The position numbers and the translations under genes were made by a program. Source: Gramella sp. MT6 (GTDB lineage Bacteria; Bacteroidota; Bacteroidia; Flavobacteriales; Flavobacteriaceae). From it: a stretch of 64,000 nt of DNA. This document shows, in pieces, positions 43,875 through 53,796 of this stretch (its first letter is position 1; every line of letters begins with the position of its first letter). The notes beneath the pieces were generated by a model that worked only from the letters and a program-made list of their open reading frames with translations, did no database searches and was not told where the DNA came from. The DNA lies in NCBI RefSeq assembly GCF_019357415.1, contig NZ_CP048410.1, positions 2,878,501-2,942,500 of the forward strand, in the 5' to 3' direction.

Positions 43875-46864
43875 TGCACAAAGCTTTCTACAATATTCAC
43901 AAATATTTGAAGAACCACAAGATCATTGGTTTTTCAATACTGTTTTTGTACACCCTTATCATTTCATTTTTTGCATGGAATATCGACCTGGAGGAAGATA
44001 TAACCAAGCTCATTCCTGGAGGGGACAGGCAGGTATTGCTAAAAAAGATATTGAAAGAAGCAGATTTTTCAGATAAACTGATCGTAAGTATTTCGGCAGA
44101 ATCAGAAAATGTTAGCCCGGATTCACTGGTTATTTATGCTAATGAATTTACTCGCATATTAGAAAAAGATTATTCAGATTATATTCTGGAGATCAAGGGT
44201 AAAGTTCCCGAAAAGGACCTGAAGGAGATATATAATTTTGTTCATGAAAATCTACCCATTTTTCTGAATGAACAGGATTATAAGGTAATTGAGACCAGGT
44301 TGTATCAGGATAGTATTAAAGATCGGTTAGCATCAGGATATAGACAGCTTATGTCTCCCACCGGTTTCGTAACCAAAGATTACTTCTTAAGTGATCCCTT
44401 GAATTTTACAAATCTGGGGCTGGAAAAACTACAGGAATTACAGGTTGGAGATAATTTTAGTATTTATAAGAATTACCTAATTACAAAAGACAGGCAACAT
44501 ATAATCCTGTTTTTAGATCCTGCTTTTCCGGCTTCGGAAACCAACAGGAATGAAAAATTTATCAATTCGTTAGAGTCGACTGTTGTAAATCTGAATGAGA
44601 TTTATCCCTCTGTGGAAGCCAGTTACTTCGGCGGTGTGCTTTATTCTTTGGCAAATGCGAACCGTATAAGAAAAGATATTCAGCTAACCATGGGGATCGC
44701 AGTTAGCCTGCTGTTGATCCTGCTTATATTTTTCTACAGGAAGATATATGTTCCACTCTTGTTGTTTTTACCAAGTCTGCTCGCCGGCGTCACAGCTATT
44801 GCGGTCCTTAGTATTTTTAAAGGAAGTGTTTCTGCTATCTCACTTGGAATAGGAGCGATATTAATAGGCGTAACCCTCGATTATGCTTTACATATTTTAA
44901 CGCATTTTAGAAATAACCGGGATACAGAAAATCTGTATCTGGATATTACTAAACCTGTTCTTATGAGCAGTGTTACTACGGCAATAGCTTTTCTTTGTCT
45001 AATCTTTGTAAGAAGTGAAGCGCTTAATGATCTTGGTGTTTTCGCGGCTGTTAGCGTGTTGCTTTCTTCTGTTTTTGCTTTGATCCTGATTCCGCTATTT
45101 TATGATCCGGGTTCAACAGATGTTGAAAAAACGACCTTCCTGGACAGGATCGCGGCCATAGATTATTCAAGAGTAAAACCTTTAGTGATCGGTGTAATGG
45201 CGGTCTTTGTCATTTCATTATTCTTTTTCAACAAAGTAGAATTCAATAGCGATCTTTCAAAATTGAATTATCAGCCGGAGAAGATCAGGGAACTGGAAGA
45301 AAAGGTTGAAGGCCTTGCCGGAAGATCAGGTAAGAGCGTTTACATGGTTACCTATGGGAATACTGTTGATGAAGCGCTTCAACAAAATAATAAGTTATAT
45401 CAGCAGCTTCGGGAATTTGAGAGCGAAGGTTTTATTCAGAATTTCAGCAGTATAGGCGGAGTGATCTCATCTACCACGACCCAAGCCGCAAGGATAGAGA
45501 ACTGGGATTCTTTCTGGACGCCATCTAAAAAGGATAGTTTAAAAAGAGATCTTTTAAATACTTCTTCAGGATATGGTTTCAGGCCCCAGACCTTCAAAAG
45601 GTTCTATGATCAGCTTGATAAAGATTTTGAAACGATCGGTTTAAACGATTATAAGAGAGCAGGATCTTTATATCTGGATGATTTTATATCAGAAGGAGAA
45701 GACATCGCCACAGTAACAAGTACGGTGAGCCTGCCAGAAGAGAATGCAGACCAGTTTGTGTCTTATTATAAAGATGAACAGGGGGTTTTTGCTTTAGACC
45801 GCAAGGCAATGAACCAGAATTTTCTTGGAAACCTTAAGGACGACTTTAATAAGCTTATTTTGATATCGGTGCTGGCGGTATTTCTGGTGCTGTTAATTTC
45901 ATACCGAAATCTTGAAATTAGCCTTTTTACCTTATTGCCAATTGCAGTTACCTGGATTTGCGCCCTGGGGATCATGGCGTTACTGGACATTGAATTCAAT
46001 ATTTTAAATATCATTATTTCCACCTTTATATTTGGTTTAGGACTGGATTACAGCATTTTCATTACTAATGCAAGTCTTAATGAATATGAGACGGGAAAAA
46101 ATGAATTGAAGACCTACCAGACTTCCATACTTATTTCGGTGATAACAACATTACTGGGAATGGGAGCGCTCATTTTCGCGCAGCATCCCGCTTTGAAATC
46201 GGTTTCCATTGTATCGATAATTGGAGTGATTACAGCGGTTTCCGTAAGTTTTGTTCTGCAAAGAGCTATTTTTAGAAAATTGATCTTGAACAGAGCTGAA
46301 AGTGGAAAATCACCATTTTATTTAAGACAGTTGGGAGATTTTAAAGGTAGTATCACTGGAACCGAAAGTGAAAAATTATATCGAAAACGTGCTGTTCTGG
46401 ATAACTACAGGTATAGATCTGTGTATTCACAAGTGCGAAAAAGATTCAGAACGATAAGGGAAAAGAATCTACGAATTAGTAATTATATAGAGAATGGAGA
46501 GAGTATCTCGGTGATAAATTCTGGTTACGGAATTATACCATTGTTTCTTTCTTATAAATTTGAAGAATCGAGTATACACGCCCTCGAAACTGATAATGAA
46601 TCTTTCCAGATCTCCCGAAGCACGGCCAGGTCGAAATCTGCCGATATTTCTTTCTATAAAGAACTCAATGAATTGCCAGATACAAGGGTATATGTTGTGT
46701 ACGGTAATTTTGAATCTGAAAAGGAATTAAAGGAAATTATTGGAAAAAATGCTGAAAAGGTCATTTTTGTTGATTCCGAGTTTCCAAATCGATGGTTACT
46801 AGACCTGAATTTCGAGATCATTTATCGCCAGAATAATATTCTGGTCTTAAGAAAAGCGGAATAA
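43874..46864 (+). CDS. MMPL/RND exporter with C-terminal methyltransferase-like domain
   Basis: 996 aa. Two RND halves each have one helix, a large periplasmic loop and five further helices (about 15-35, 270-410; about 435-455, 660-800). The first loop begins WNIDLEEDITKLIPGG. After the last helix, residues 820-996 form a Rossmann-like domain with SVINSGYGIIPLFLSYKF, reminiscent of a SAM methyltransferase but without a clear GxGxG. It should export the aryl polyene, as ApeM does. The tail is unusual for an exporter. Confidence 0.85.
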   Translation: MHKAFYNIHKYLKNHKIIGFSILFLYTLIISFFAWNIDLEEDITKLIPGGDRQVLLKKILKEADFSDKLIVSISAESENVSPDSLVIYANEFTRILEKDYSDYILEIKGKVPEKDLKEIYNFVHENLPIFLNEQDYKVIETRLYQDSIKDRLASGYRQLMSPTGFVTKDYFLSDPLNFTNLGLEKLQELQVGDNFSIYKNYLITKDRQHIILFLDPAFPASETNRNEKFINSLESTVVNLNEIYPSVEASYFGGVLYSLANANRIRKDIQLTMGIAVSLLLILLIFFYRKIYVPLLLFLPSLLAGVTAIAVLSIFKGSVSAISLGIGAILIGVTLDYALHILTHFRNNRDTENLYLDITKPVLMSSVTTAIAFLCLIFVRSEALNDLGVFAAVSVLLSSVFALILIPLFYDPGSTDVEKTTFLDRIAAIDYSRVKPLVIGVMAVFVISLFFFNKVEFNSDLSKLNYQPEKIRELEEKVEGLAGRSGKSVYMVTYGNTVDEALQQNNKLYQQLREFESEGFIQNFSSIGGVISSTTTQAARIENWDSFWTPSKKDSLKRDLLNTSSGYGFRPQTFKRFYDQLDKDFETIGLNDYKRAGSLYLDDFISEGEDIATVTSTVSLPEENADQFVSYYKDEQGVFALDRKAMNQNFLGNLKDDFNKLILISVLAVFLVLLISYRNLEISLFTLLPIAVTWICALGIMALLDIEFNILNIIISTFIFGLGLDYSIFITNASLNEYETGKNELKTYQTSILISVITTLLGMGALIFAQHPALKSVSIVSIIGVITAVSVSFVLQRAIFRKLILNRAESGKSPFYLRQLGDFKGSITGTESEKLYRKRAVLDNYRYRSVYSQVRKRFRTIREKNLRISNYIENGESISVINSGYGIIPLFLSYKFEESSIHALETDNESFQISRSTARSKSADISFYKELNELPDTRVYVVYGNFESEKELKEIIGKNAEKVIFVDSEFPNRWLLDLNFEIIYRQNNILVLRKAE

Positions 46865-48525
46865 TGAAATCGAGAATATTGCTGATATTACTGGTTTTTA
46901 TAAATCTTACTGCTTGTGGAGTTAAAAAATCTATGCAGCAAAGGCCCGATGTTTCCGGTATTGAAAAAATAGATACTACAAGAATCAAACACAGCGATAG
47001 TTTCTACAGTCTTGGTGAAAATCAGCTTTACCAAAATAAACAGGGGATATGGGAACTTTACCTGGAAGGGGATGCCCTGGAAAGGGGAGTTGCGAACGGC
47101 AATCTCACCAGAGAGCTTATACATCACCAGGAAATAGCATTTATGAACAAGCTCCAGGAAATGGTGCCTTCAGAAAGTTACCGTGGTTTTTTAAAGAGTG
47201 TGGTCTCTTGGTTCAATAGAAAAATGTATTTACACGTCCCTGAGGAGTACCAACAGGAGATCTACGGCGTTTCCCGATACGGTTTGAAGCGTTATGATGA
47301 TTTCGCGCCAGGTTACGTTAGAATGCTTTATTTTCATGGAGCTCACGATATCGGGCATGCTTTACAGGACTTGATGCTGGTTGGCTGTACTTCTTTTGCC
47401 GCATGGGATTCTAAAACTGAAGACGGACAATTAATACTTGGCCGAAATTTTGACTTTTATGCAGGGGATGAATTTGGTGATCAAAAAATTGCTGCATTTA
47501 TAAATCCAGATTCAGGCCATAAATTTATGATGTATACCTGGGGAGGATTTATTGGTGCGGTGAGCGGAATGAATGAAAAAGGAATTTCCGTTACTATAAA
47601 TGCCGGAAAATCTAAAATGCCTTTGGTTGCTAAAACTCCGATTAGTCTTTTAGCACGAGAAATTTTGCAATACGCTTCAAATACTTCTGAGGCGATTGAG
47701 ATCGCAAGGAAAAGAGAGGTCTTCGTGTCTGAGTCTATTATGGTGGGCAGTGGAGATGAGCGTAAAGCGATCTTAATAGAGGTTTCTCCCGGCAATTTTG
47801 GAGTTTACGAGGTTGAAAATTCAGATAAACTAATTTGCAGCAATCACTTTCAAAGTGAGCCCTATCTGGATGATAACAGGAACCTAAAAACCATTGAAGA
47901 AAGTCATTCTAAATACAGGTATGACCGAATGCAGGAACTCATTTCTGAAACCGATAAAATTGATCCTGAAAAAGCGGTTGCAGTTTTAAGAAATATAAAT
48001 GGGCTCGATGATAAGGAGATTGGTTACGGCAATGAAAAAGCTATCAACCAATTATTGGCTCATCACGGGATTGTTTTTAAACCTGAAGAGAGAAAGGTCT
48101 GGGTTTCTTCTAATCCGTACCAGATGGGTGAATTCGTCGCTTATGATCTCGATGAAGTTTTTTCAAAATTTGAGAATGGATTGGTCAACGGTTCGGTGGC
48201 AGATATTGAAAATAATATTCCTGAAAGTAATTTTATGCATACTGAAGCCTTCCGCGATTATGAAGAATTCCGAAAACTGGAAATTCAGGTAAAGCAGGAT
48301 CTAGCTGAAAATAAACCAGTTTCATTGAGGGATGCAGAAAGACTTGTAAGACTGAATCCGAATTTCTGGGAAGCATGGTATTTAGCGGGGCAGGTCTATT
48401 ATCAGAAAGAAAATTATAAGCAGGCGGTTATTCATTTCAAACAGGCCAAAAAGAGGGAAGTAACAACTCTTCCAGATGCAGAAATGGTTGAAAAAATGAT
48501 CAGAAAAAGCTATCGAAAACTATAG
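46864..48525 (+). CDS. C45 (acyl-CoA:6-APA acyltransferase-like) lipoprotein with TPR
   Basis: 553 aa lipoprotein: lipobox LTAC with Cys18. The Ntn-hydrolase C45/phospholipase-B-like domain has its nucleophile Cys175 in LVGCTSFAAW, followed by LGRNFDFYAG and GGFIGAVSGMNEKG. Unlike self-processing members, the Cys is internal, so cleavage before Cys175 may be needed. The C-terminus has one or two TPRs (AWYLAGQVYYQKENYKQAVI). It may amidate or esterify the pigment at the outer membrane. It begins on the last base of the exporter stop. Confidence 0.82.
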   Translation: MKSRILLILLVFINLTACGVKKSMQQRPDVSGIEKIDTTRIKHSDSFYSLGENQLYQNKQGIWELYLEGDALERGVANGNLTRELIHHQEIAFMNKLQEMVPSESYRGFLKSVVSWFNRKMYLHVPEEYQQEIYGVSRYGLKRYDDFAPGYVRMLYFHGAHDIGHALQDLMLVGCTSFAAWDSKTEDGQLILGRNFDFYAGDEFGDQKIAAFINPDSGHKFMMYTWGGFIGAVSGMNEKGISVTINAGKSKMPLVAKTPISLLAREILQYASNTSEAIEIARKREVFVSESIMVGSGDERKAILIEVSPGNFGVYEVENSDKLICSNHFQSEPYLDDNRNLKTIEESHSKYRYDRMQELISETDKIDPEKAVAVLRNINGLDDKEIGYGNEKAINQLLAHHGIVFKPEERKVWVSSNPYQMGEFVAYDLDEVFSKFENGLVNGSVADIENNIPESNFMHTEAFRDYEEFRKLEIQVKQDLAENKPVSLRDAERLVRLNPNFWEAWYLAGQVYYQKENYKQAVIHFKQAKKREVTTLPDAEMVEKMIRKSYRKL

Positions 48526-48526
48526 T

Positions 48527-49801
48527 ATGAGCGATCTATCTTTTGAAAAAATCGAGAATATCAAAGCAGAACAATGGAGCTTTCTCAAGCGCCAAATAGA
48601 ATATATTTCGAAGAACTCTCCATTCTATAAAAAACTTTTCAAAGAGAATTCCATAGATCCTCAAGGCTTTCAGACTTTTGAAGATCTGCACAATTTACCC
48701 ATTACAACAAAAGAAGATCTGCAAAAGAAAAATTCAGAATTTATTGCGGTTCCGGAAGCCGATATTATAGATTATGTCACCACCTCTGGAACGCTTGGAA
48801 GCCCGGTTAATTTCGCACTTAATAATGCCGATCTTGACCGCCTCGCTGAAAATGAATTCAGGTCTTTTGAACAGGTCGGGATCAAAAAAGAAGATAAGGT
48901 TCAGATCACTACAACCCTGGATAGAAGGTTTATGGCCGGTCTTGCTTACTTTCTTGGTTTAAGAAAACTAGGAGCAGGCATCATCAGGACTGGGAGCGGA
49001 TTACCTCTATTGCAATGGGAGAGTATAGAGAAATTTAAACCAGATTACCTGGTTGCTGTTCCTTCATTTTTAGTGAAAATGATTCAATTCGCCGAAGAAA
49101 ATAATATCGATTACAGGAATTCATCAGTAAAAGCTGCTATCTGTATTGGAGAACCTTTGCGAGACCAGGAATTCCAATTAAATGCACTAGGAAAAAAGAT
49201 AACTGACTTGTGGAATATCGAACTTTTCTCCACCTATGCGTCAACAGAAATGTCTACCGCTTTTACTGAATGCCCGGCACATACAGGGAATCATGTAGCT
49301 TCAGATCTTATATATACTGAAATTCTGGATGAAAATGGACAGCAGGTTAGACCAGGTGAGATCGGAGAATTAGTAGTAACCCCCCTGGGAACTCAGACCA
49401 TGCCTTTGTTAAGGTTTGCTACGGGTGATATGCTAACTTACTGGGATGATGCCTGCAGTTGTGGTAGGAATTCTATCAGGCTGGGTCCGGTTCTGGGTAG
49501 AAAGCAGCAAAAGATCAAATTTAAAGGCACAAGCCTGTATCCTCAACATATCATTGAGGTACTTAACGCATATGGGAAAATTGAAAACTTCCTGATCGAA
49601 GCTTACCTTGATGATCTTAATAACGATAAACTAGTAATAATAGTCCCGGATTCCTTTATGGAATTTGAGGAATTAAAAGATTATTTCAGGTCACAACTAA
49701 ATGTTGCACCAGAAATAAAAGTTTCTCCACTGGTAGAACTAAACAAAATGAAATTTCCCAGGACGAGTAGGAAACCTCAGATCTTCAGGGATTTTAGATA
49801 A
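48527..49801 (+). CDS. AMP-dependent aryl acid ligase (PaaK-like)
   Basis: 424 aa adenylate-forming enzyme of the phenylacetate-CoA ligase type. The P-loop is TTSGTLGSPV (about 84-93); STYASTEM and the ATP site TGDMLTYWDD follow, then GRKQQKIKFKGTSLYPQ from the C-terminal domain. It should activate 4-coumarate from the ammonia-lyase and load the ACP, as ApeH does. Last gene of the pigment operon; the gap to the next gene is 172 bp. Loading to CoA rather than ACP is possible. Confidence 0.87.
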   Translation: MSDLSFEKIENIKAEQWSFLKRQIEYISKNSPFYKKLFKENSIDPQGFQTFEDLHNLPITTKEDLQKKNSEFIAVPEADIIDYVTTSGTLGSPVNFALNNADLDRLAENEFRSFEQVGIKKEDKVQITTTLDRRFMAGLAYFLGLRKLGAGIIRTGSGLPLLQWESIEKFKPDYLVAVPSFLVKMIQFAEENNIDYRNSSVKAAICIGEPLRDQEFQLNALGKKITDLWNIELFSTYASTEMSTAFTECPAHTGNHVASDLIYTEILDENGQQVRPGEIGELVVTPLGTQTMPLLRFATGDMLTYWDDACSCGRNSIRLGPVLGRKQQKIKFKGTSLYPQHIIEVLNAYGKIENFLIEAYLDDLNNDKLVIIVPDSFMEFEELKDYFRSQLNVAPEIKVSPLVELNKMKFPRTSRKPQIFRDFR

Positions 49802-49973
49802 GAAATCAAAACTTACCTGATTTTAGTATTAATTTATTTCTTTATTTTTAGGTGCTAATCAATTGCCTTTCAGTTGATTATTTAAAAGTAGGTGTTTGTT
49901 TGTTGATTTTATTTTTTATCAAATAACTCCAGGTTTTTAGGAGCACTTGCTCTATCATCCTAAATGAGATTCT

Positions 49974-50978
49974 ATGAAACAAAAAATTATTGTTTTGCTG
50001 ATGCTGATGATCACCATTGGTAGCTGTAAAAATAAGGCAGAGAAATCGCCAAAACAGGAGGCCTCAGATTTTCCTGAAACGATCCAGGATCAAGAAAATG
50101 AAACATCAGAGTCTAAGTTAGAAAACCAGTTAATAGGCAATTATGTAGATGATGGTTATAGTCAGAAAGATGAAGGTTATGATTGGGTTTCTGTTGCGGT
50201 AACTGATGCGGGTAATGATCAGATAAATATAAAAGTAAGATCAAGAGCAGACAAAAAAAAACCGACCTGTACTTTTGATGCTACAGCCAGTAGAGTTGAC
50301 GAAAATACCTATAGTTCTGTACTCGACGGTAAAACTATACTTTATAAGTTCGAAGATTCAAACCTGACCATTTCGCCCGCAGAACCTGAGTTTGAAGGCG
50401 TATTAGCTTTTTACTGTTCTGGTGGCGCAAGTGTTGCCGGTACTTATCGTAAGATTAATGAGGAACTGGATAGTACGCAAATAGATAAAACCCTGTTTAG
50501 TAAAGTTTTGACGCTTCAGGATGTTGGTTTCAATATCTCTTCAATAAATGATAATGGTAAAAATAGGTTAACGGTTTATGCCTTTGGCCTGGAGCAACCA
50601 AATCAGCCATTGACTTTTGAAATTGAAGGAAACGTAAAAAATGCAGAAGTTGAAGACCTGAATTCTGACGGTTCTCCAGAAGTAGTTGTTTTTACCCATG
50701 CTTCTGGCGAGAGCAAAAAAGGAAATGTCTATGGTTTTACTACTAATAATAAGAAATCTATGAGTTTAATTTCATTCCCTTCTTTAGAGAATAGATCAGA
50801 ACTTGCTGAAGGATATCAAGGACATGATGAATTTGCTCTGGTGGAAACCTCTTTAGTAAGGCGATTTCCTATTTATGAGAATGATAAACAGACTGGTAAA
50901 ATGAGACAGATCTCTTACAAGCTGAAAGAAGGAGAGGCGATGAGGCAATTTGAAGTGGATCAGGTAAATGAATTTTAA
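49974..50978 (+). CDS. Hypothetical lipoprotein
   Basis: 334 aa with signal peptide and lipobox TIGSC (Cys18). The mature part starts with a Lys/Glu-rich linker. About 50-170 is a beta-rich domain resembling other small Bacteroidota lipoproteins; about 180-280 contains an integrin-like or FG-GAP-like phrase (VEDLNSDGSPEVVVFTHASG). It has its own 172-bp upstream region and converges on the methyltransferase gene. Function unknown; surface or periplasmic binding is likely. Confidence 0.75.
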   Translation: MKQKIIVLLMLMITIGSCKNKAEKSPKQEASDFPETIQDQENETSESKLENQLIGNYVDDGYSQKDEGYDWVSVAVTDAGNDQINIKVRSRADKKKPTCTFDATASRVDENTYSSVLDGKTILYKFEDSNLTISPAEPEFEGVLAFYCSGGASVAGTYRKINEELDSTQIDKTLFSKVLTLQDVGFNISSINDNGKNRLTVYAFGLEQPNQPLTFEIEGNVKNAEVEDLNSDGSPEVVVFTHASGESKKGNVYGFTTNNKKSMSLISFPSLENRSELAEGYQGHDEFALVETSLVRRFPIYENDKQTGKMRQISYKLKEGEAMRQFEVDQVNEF

Positions 50979-50983
50979 AGGAC

Positions 50984-52165
50984 CTAGACCTTTTTACAGA
51001 AGATGACTATTTTTTCGTCTCTCATATTTGTAGTAAAGAAAATAAAATCATTCCCACCTTCTTTAATTTTAAATTTCTTCCGGATATTTTCTACAGTTTC
51101 GGGAAAGTTCCTAGTAGTGATATTCGCTTTTTTAGACTTAAAGTAACGCTTTAACTCAGCAGGCTTAAATCCTTTAATTTCTGTTATTTTAAATTTTCTT
51201 CCTGGGAAGTCTATTAATTTTTCTGAAGTATATAAATGAGAATGATGCTGCAGTTTTTTAGTGCCGGTTTGAATGGCCAATGCATCAAATAAACCGCTTT
51301 TCATGATTGCCGAATTCGGCTCGTACAAGAAAGTTTCGGGTAAGGAATATTCTGCAATTTTATCAATGTCATCTTTTTCATTTGAAAACTGCTGTATTGA
51401 CTCCTTTTCGAAATTGATCGTTTTGATTAGCGGTTTTCCTTTTTGATCCTTATCTAAAAGCCAGAGTAATTCCTTTACTTCATTTCTAACCGCAATAATA
51501 TGGATCTCCCTAACGTATTTTAATTCAGTCAGACCGGAAGTGATATCCAGAATCGGCGAACTTTTTATTAAGATGCTAGAAGCCTTATGAAATAATAATT
51601 CCATGTTTTCCGGAATATTCGGTTCACAATCCTCGAACTTGAATACTTTCCCTCCATGGTCATCCCGTCTGGCAGGATCTGCATATATCCAGTCGAATTT
51701 GTCTTTAGAATTTCTAAGGAAATCAAGGCCATTACCAACCTGTACTTTTATATTATTAGCATTTAGGACCTTGAAATTATGTTTGGCAATTTCAGCCAGG
51801 TCTTCATTTAATTCGCAATAACTAAAATTGTTAAAATTTTGAGACAGGTAATAAGTGTCTATTCCAAGGCCACCGGTGATATCAATTCCTTTATCACCAT
51901 TAATTAAGGAGGCTTTATATTTTGCTGTAATTTCAGAAGAGGTCTGCTCCAGATTAAGTTTTGGAGGATAAAGGATCTCTGGATTGTTATAAAGTTCCGG
52001 AAACTTCTTATATGCTACCTTGAGACCTTTGATCTGAATGGCTAATTCCTGAATGCTGACGTTCTCAAACGGACTACCTTTTAGAATAAGTGCTGGCAGG
52101 TCTTTTTTCTGATTCTGCCGAATGAATTTTGAAACTTCAGGATCTAAAAGTGCCTGGTTAAGCAT
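50984..52165 (-). CDS. SAM-dependent methyltransferase with THUMP-like domain
   Basis: 393 aa. The SAM-binding motif IDITGGLGIDTYYLS lies at about 95, followed by the acidic YCELNE and the catalytic-like WIYADPARRDDHGG. The C-terminal part (about 300-393) matches the THUMP-like domain of these Bacteroidota methyltransferases (KITEIKGFKPAELKRYFKSKKA). It is likely an RNA methyltransferase, but target and base are not shown. Last gene of a leftward operon, 5 bp after the AI-2E family gene. Confidence 0.8.
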   Translation of the reverse strand: MLNQALLDPEVSKFIRQNQKKDLPALILKGSPFENVSIQELAIQIKGLKVAYKKFPELYNNPEILYPPKLNLEQTSSEITAKYKASLINGDKGIDITGGLGIDTYYLSQNFNNFSYCELNEDLAEIAKHNFKVLNANNIKVQVGNGLDFLRNSKDKFDWIYADPARRDDHGGKVFKFEDCEPNIPENMELLFHKASSILIKSSPILDITSGLTELKYVREIHIIAVRNEVKELLWLLDKDQKGKPLIKTINFEKESIQQFSNEKDDIDKIAEYSLPETFLYEPNSAIMKSGLFDALAIQTGTKKLQHHSHLYTSEKLIDFPGRKFKITEIKGFKPAELKRYFKSKKANITTRNFPETVENIRKKFKIKEGGNDFIFFTTNMRDEKIVIFCKKV

Positions 52166-52170
52166 GGCTT

Positions 52171-53259
52171 TTAAAGGTCTCTGGTTAATCTTTTTACGAT
52201 CTTGTATTCGCTTAATGATTCTTTAGCGATCACTTTTAGAGCCGTATAAAATGGGACTGCTACAACCATACCAGTAATACCGAACATTAATCCCGCGATC
52301 AAAATGATGAGGAAGATCTCAAGAGGATGTGATTTCACACTGGCACCAAAAATCATTGGTTGAGAGATGAAATTGTCTATTAACTGGCATATTCCGTAAC
52401 CTAACATAACATAAATAAGTCTGGGAAGGATCACCGCACTGAAATCTGCCCCCAGGAAACTGGAGATCACAAAAAGTCCCATTAGAATTCCAGCTAGAAG
52501 AGGTCCCAGGTATGGCACCAGGTTCAGGAATGCGCATATGAATGCGATAGCAATAGGATTGTTGATCTCAAATACAGTGAGCAGAATGGTATATAAAATA
52601 AAGAGAACTGTAATTTGCAACGTTAAACCTACGAAGTACCTGGAAAGCAAAACCTTGATCTTATTAAAAACCCTTTGGAATTTTTGTTCTTCCCCGCGAT
52701 TGGCGAAAACAAGGATACTGTTCAGCATTAATTTACTGTCCTTTAGAAAGAAAAAAGAGATGAAAAGAATAGAAAATACTGCAATTAATGTGGCACCTAG
52801 AATTCCGAAGACATTGTTCAGAAACTGAGGGATGAGGCTTACGTCAAAATTTTTAACGAATTCGCTTCTTTTAAGTCCCTCAATTATATTTATCTCTTCA
52901 ACGCCAAGGTAATTATTGATCTGTGTATTAAGATCGTTAAGATCGCTCTTAAAGGCTTCAATATCAATTTGCCCAAGGTATTTGCTTTGCTCGATCACAA
53001 TTGGAACGAAAACGAAAATAATACCTACAAATACAGAAAGAACCAATACCAGAACTGTGATTACAGCTAATTGGTTGGGTAGCCGGAGTTTGTTCCTTAG
53101 AAAAATTACTATTGGTCTTCCAATAAGCGCAATAACAGCCGCAACGGCAACGTAAACGATCACTGACTGGACTTCCCATAAAAAGTAGAGCAGAAGAACG
53201 ATACCAATCATGATACCTGTCGCTCTTAGTATTCCGTTTGCAAATTCTTGTGCTTTCAC
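52171..53259 (-). CDS. AI-2E family transporter (PerM type)
   Basis: 362 aa membrane protein of the AI-2E/PerM family with about seven helices. N-terminal helices around IGIVLLLYFLWEV and VIALIGRPIVIFL and the C-terminal LNLVPYLGPLLAGILMGLF and GITGMVVAVPFYTALKVI are typical. The family includes Na+/H+ antiporters and quorum-signal exporters; the substrate here is unknown. It lies in the six-gene tsaD operon. Confidence 0.85.
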   Translation of the reverse strand: MKAQEFANGILRATGIMIGIVLLLYFLWEVQSVIVYVAVAAVIALIGRPIVIFLRNKLRLPNQLAVITVLVLVLSVFVGIIFVFVPIVIEQSKYLGQIDIEAFKSDLNDLNTQINNYLGVEEINIIEGLKRSEFVKNFDVSLIPQFLNNVFGILGATLIAVFSILFISFFFLKDSKLMLNSILVFANRGEEQKFQRVFNKIKVLLSRYFVGLTLQITVLFILYTILLTVFEINNPIAIAFICAFLNLVPYLGPLLAGILMGLFVISSFLGADFSAVILPRLIYVMLGYGICQLIDNFISQPMIFGASVKSHPLEIFLIILIAGLMFGITGMVVAVPFYTALKVIAKESLSEYKIVKRLTRDL

Positions 53260-53271
53260 AGCGTAAATATA

Positions 53272-53796
53272 TTATTTCTTATCAAACTTGTTGAATGCTT
53301 TGGTGATTTCGTATAACGCAATTCCAACAGACTGTGCCACATTCATACTGCTATTTTCGCCAAACATTTCTATATGATAAAAGTGTTTACAAAGTGATAA
53401 AACTTCACTGGAAATTCCATGTCTTTCATTTCCAGCAACTAACACGAAATTTTCCTGGTTTTGTAATTCGAACATTTGCATTGGTTTGCTTGAGGATGTG
53501 ATCTCTATCGCTGTAGATGTGTATCCATTTGTATGTAGATCTTCCAGAACTTCTACAGGATCTTCATGAAATTCATGTTTTACGGTATTATAGGTATTTC
53601 TCGCTGTGCGCCTAAGCCGGTTGCTTTTTAGGTTTGGTGCAGTGCGGCAGAAAATTATCTTATTGATCCCGAAAGCATCTGCTAATCTAAAAACACTTCC
53701 TAGGTTAGCTTCTCCCATCACATTGTCCAGCAATAGAATAATGGGGAATTTCTTTTTTTGAAACGTAGTTTCTTTATGAGTAAGTTGGTCGATCAA
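53272..53796 (-). CDS. TrmH-family RNA 2'-O-methyltransferase
   Basis: 174 aa SPOUT protein. Motif 1 is LLDNVMGEANLGSVFRLADAFG, motif 2 LVAGNERHGISSE, motif 3 SMNVAQSVGIALYEI. This is the TrmH/SpoU pattern with the trefoil knot. It should methylate a ribose in tRNA or rRNA. It lacks the N-terminal substrate domain of longer homologues. It overlaps the upstream DUF4159 gene by 4 bp. Confidence 0.9.
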   Translation of the reverse strand: MIDQLTHKETTFQKKKFPIILLLDNVMGEANLGSVFRLADAFGINKIIFCRTAPNLKSNRLRRTARNTYNTVKHEFHEDPVEVLEDLHTNGYTSTAIEITSSSKPMQMFELQNQENFVLVAGNERHGISSEVLSLCKHFYHIEMFGENSSMNVAQSVGIALYEITKAFNKFDKK

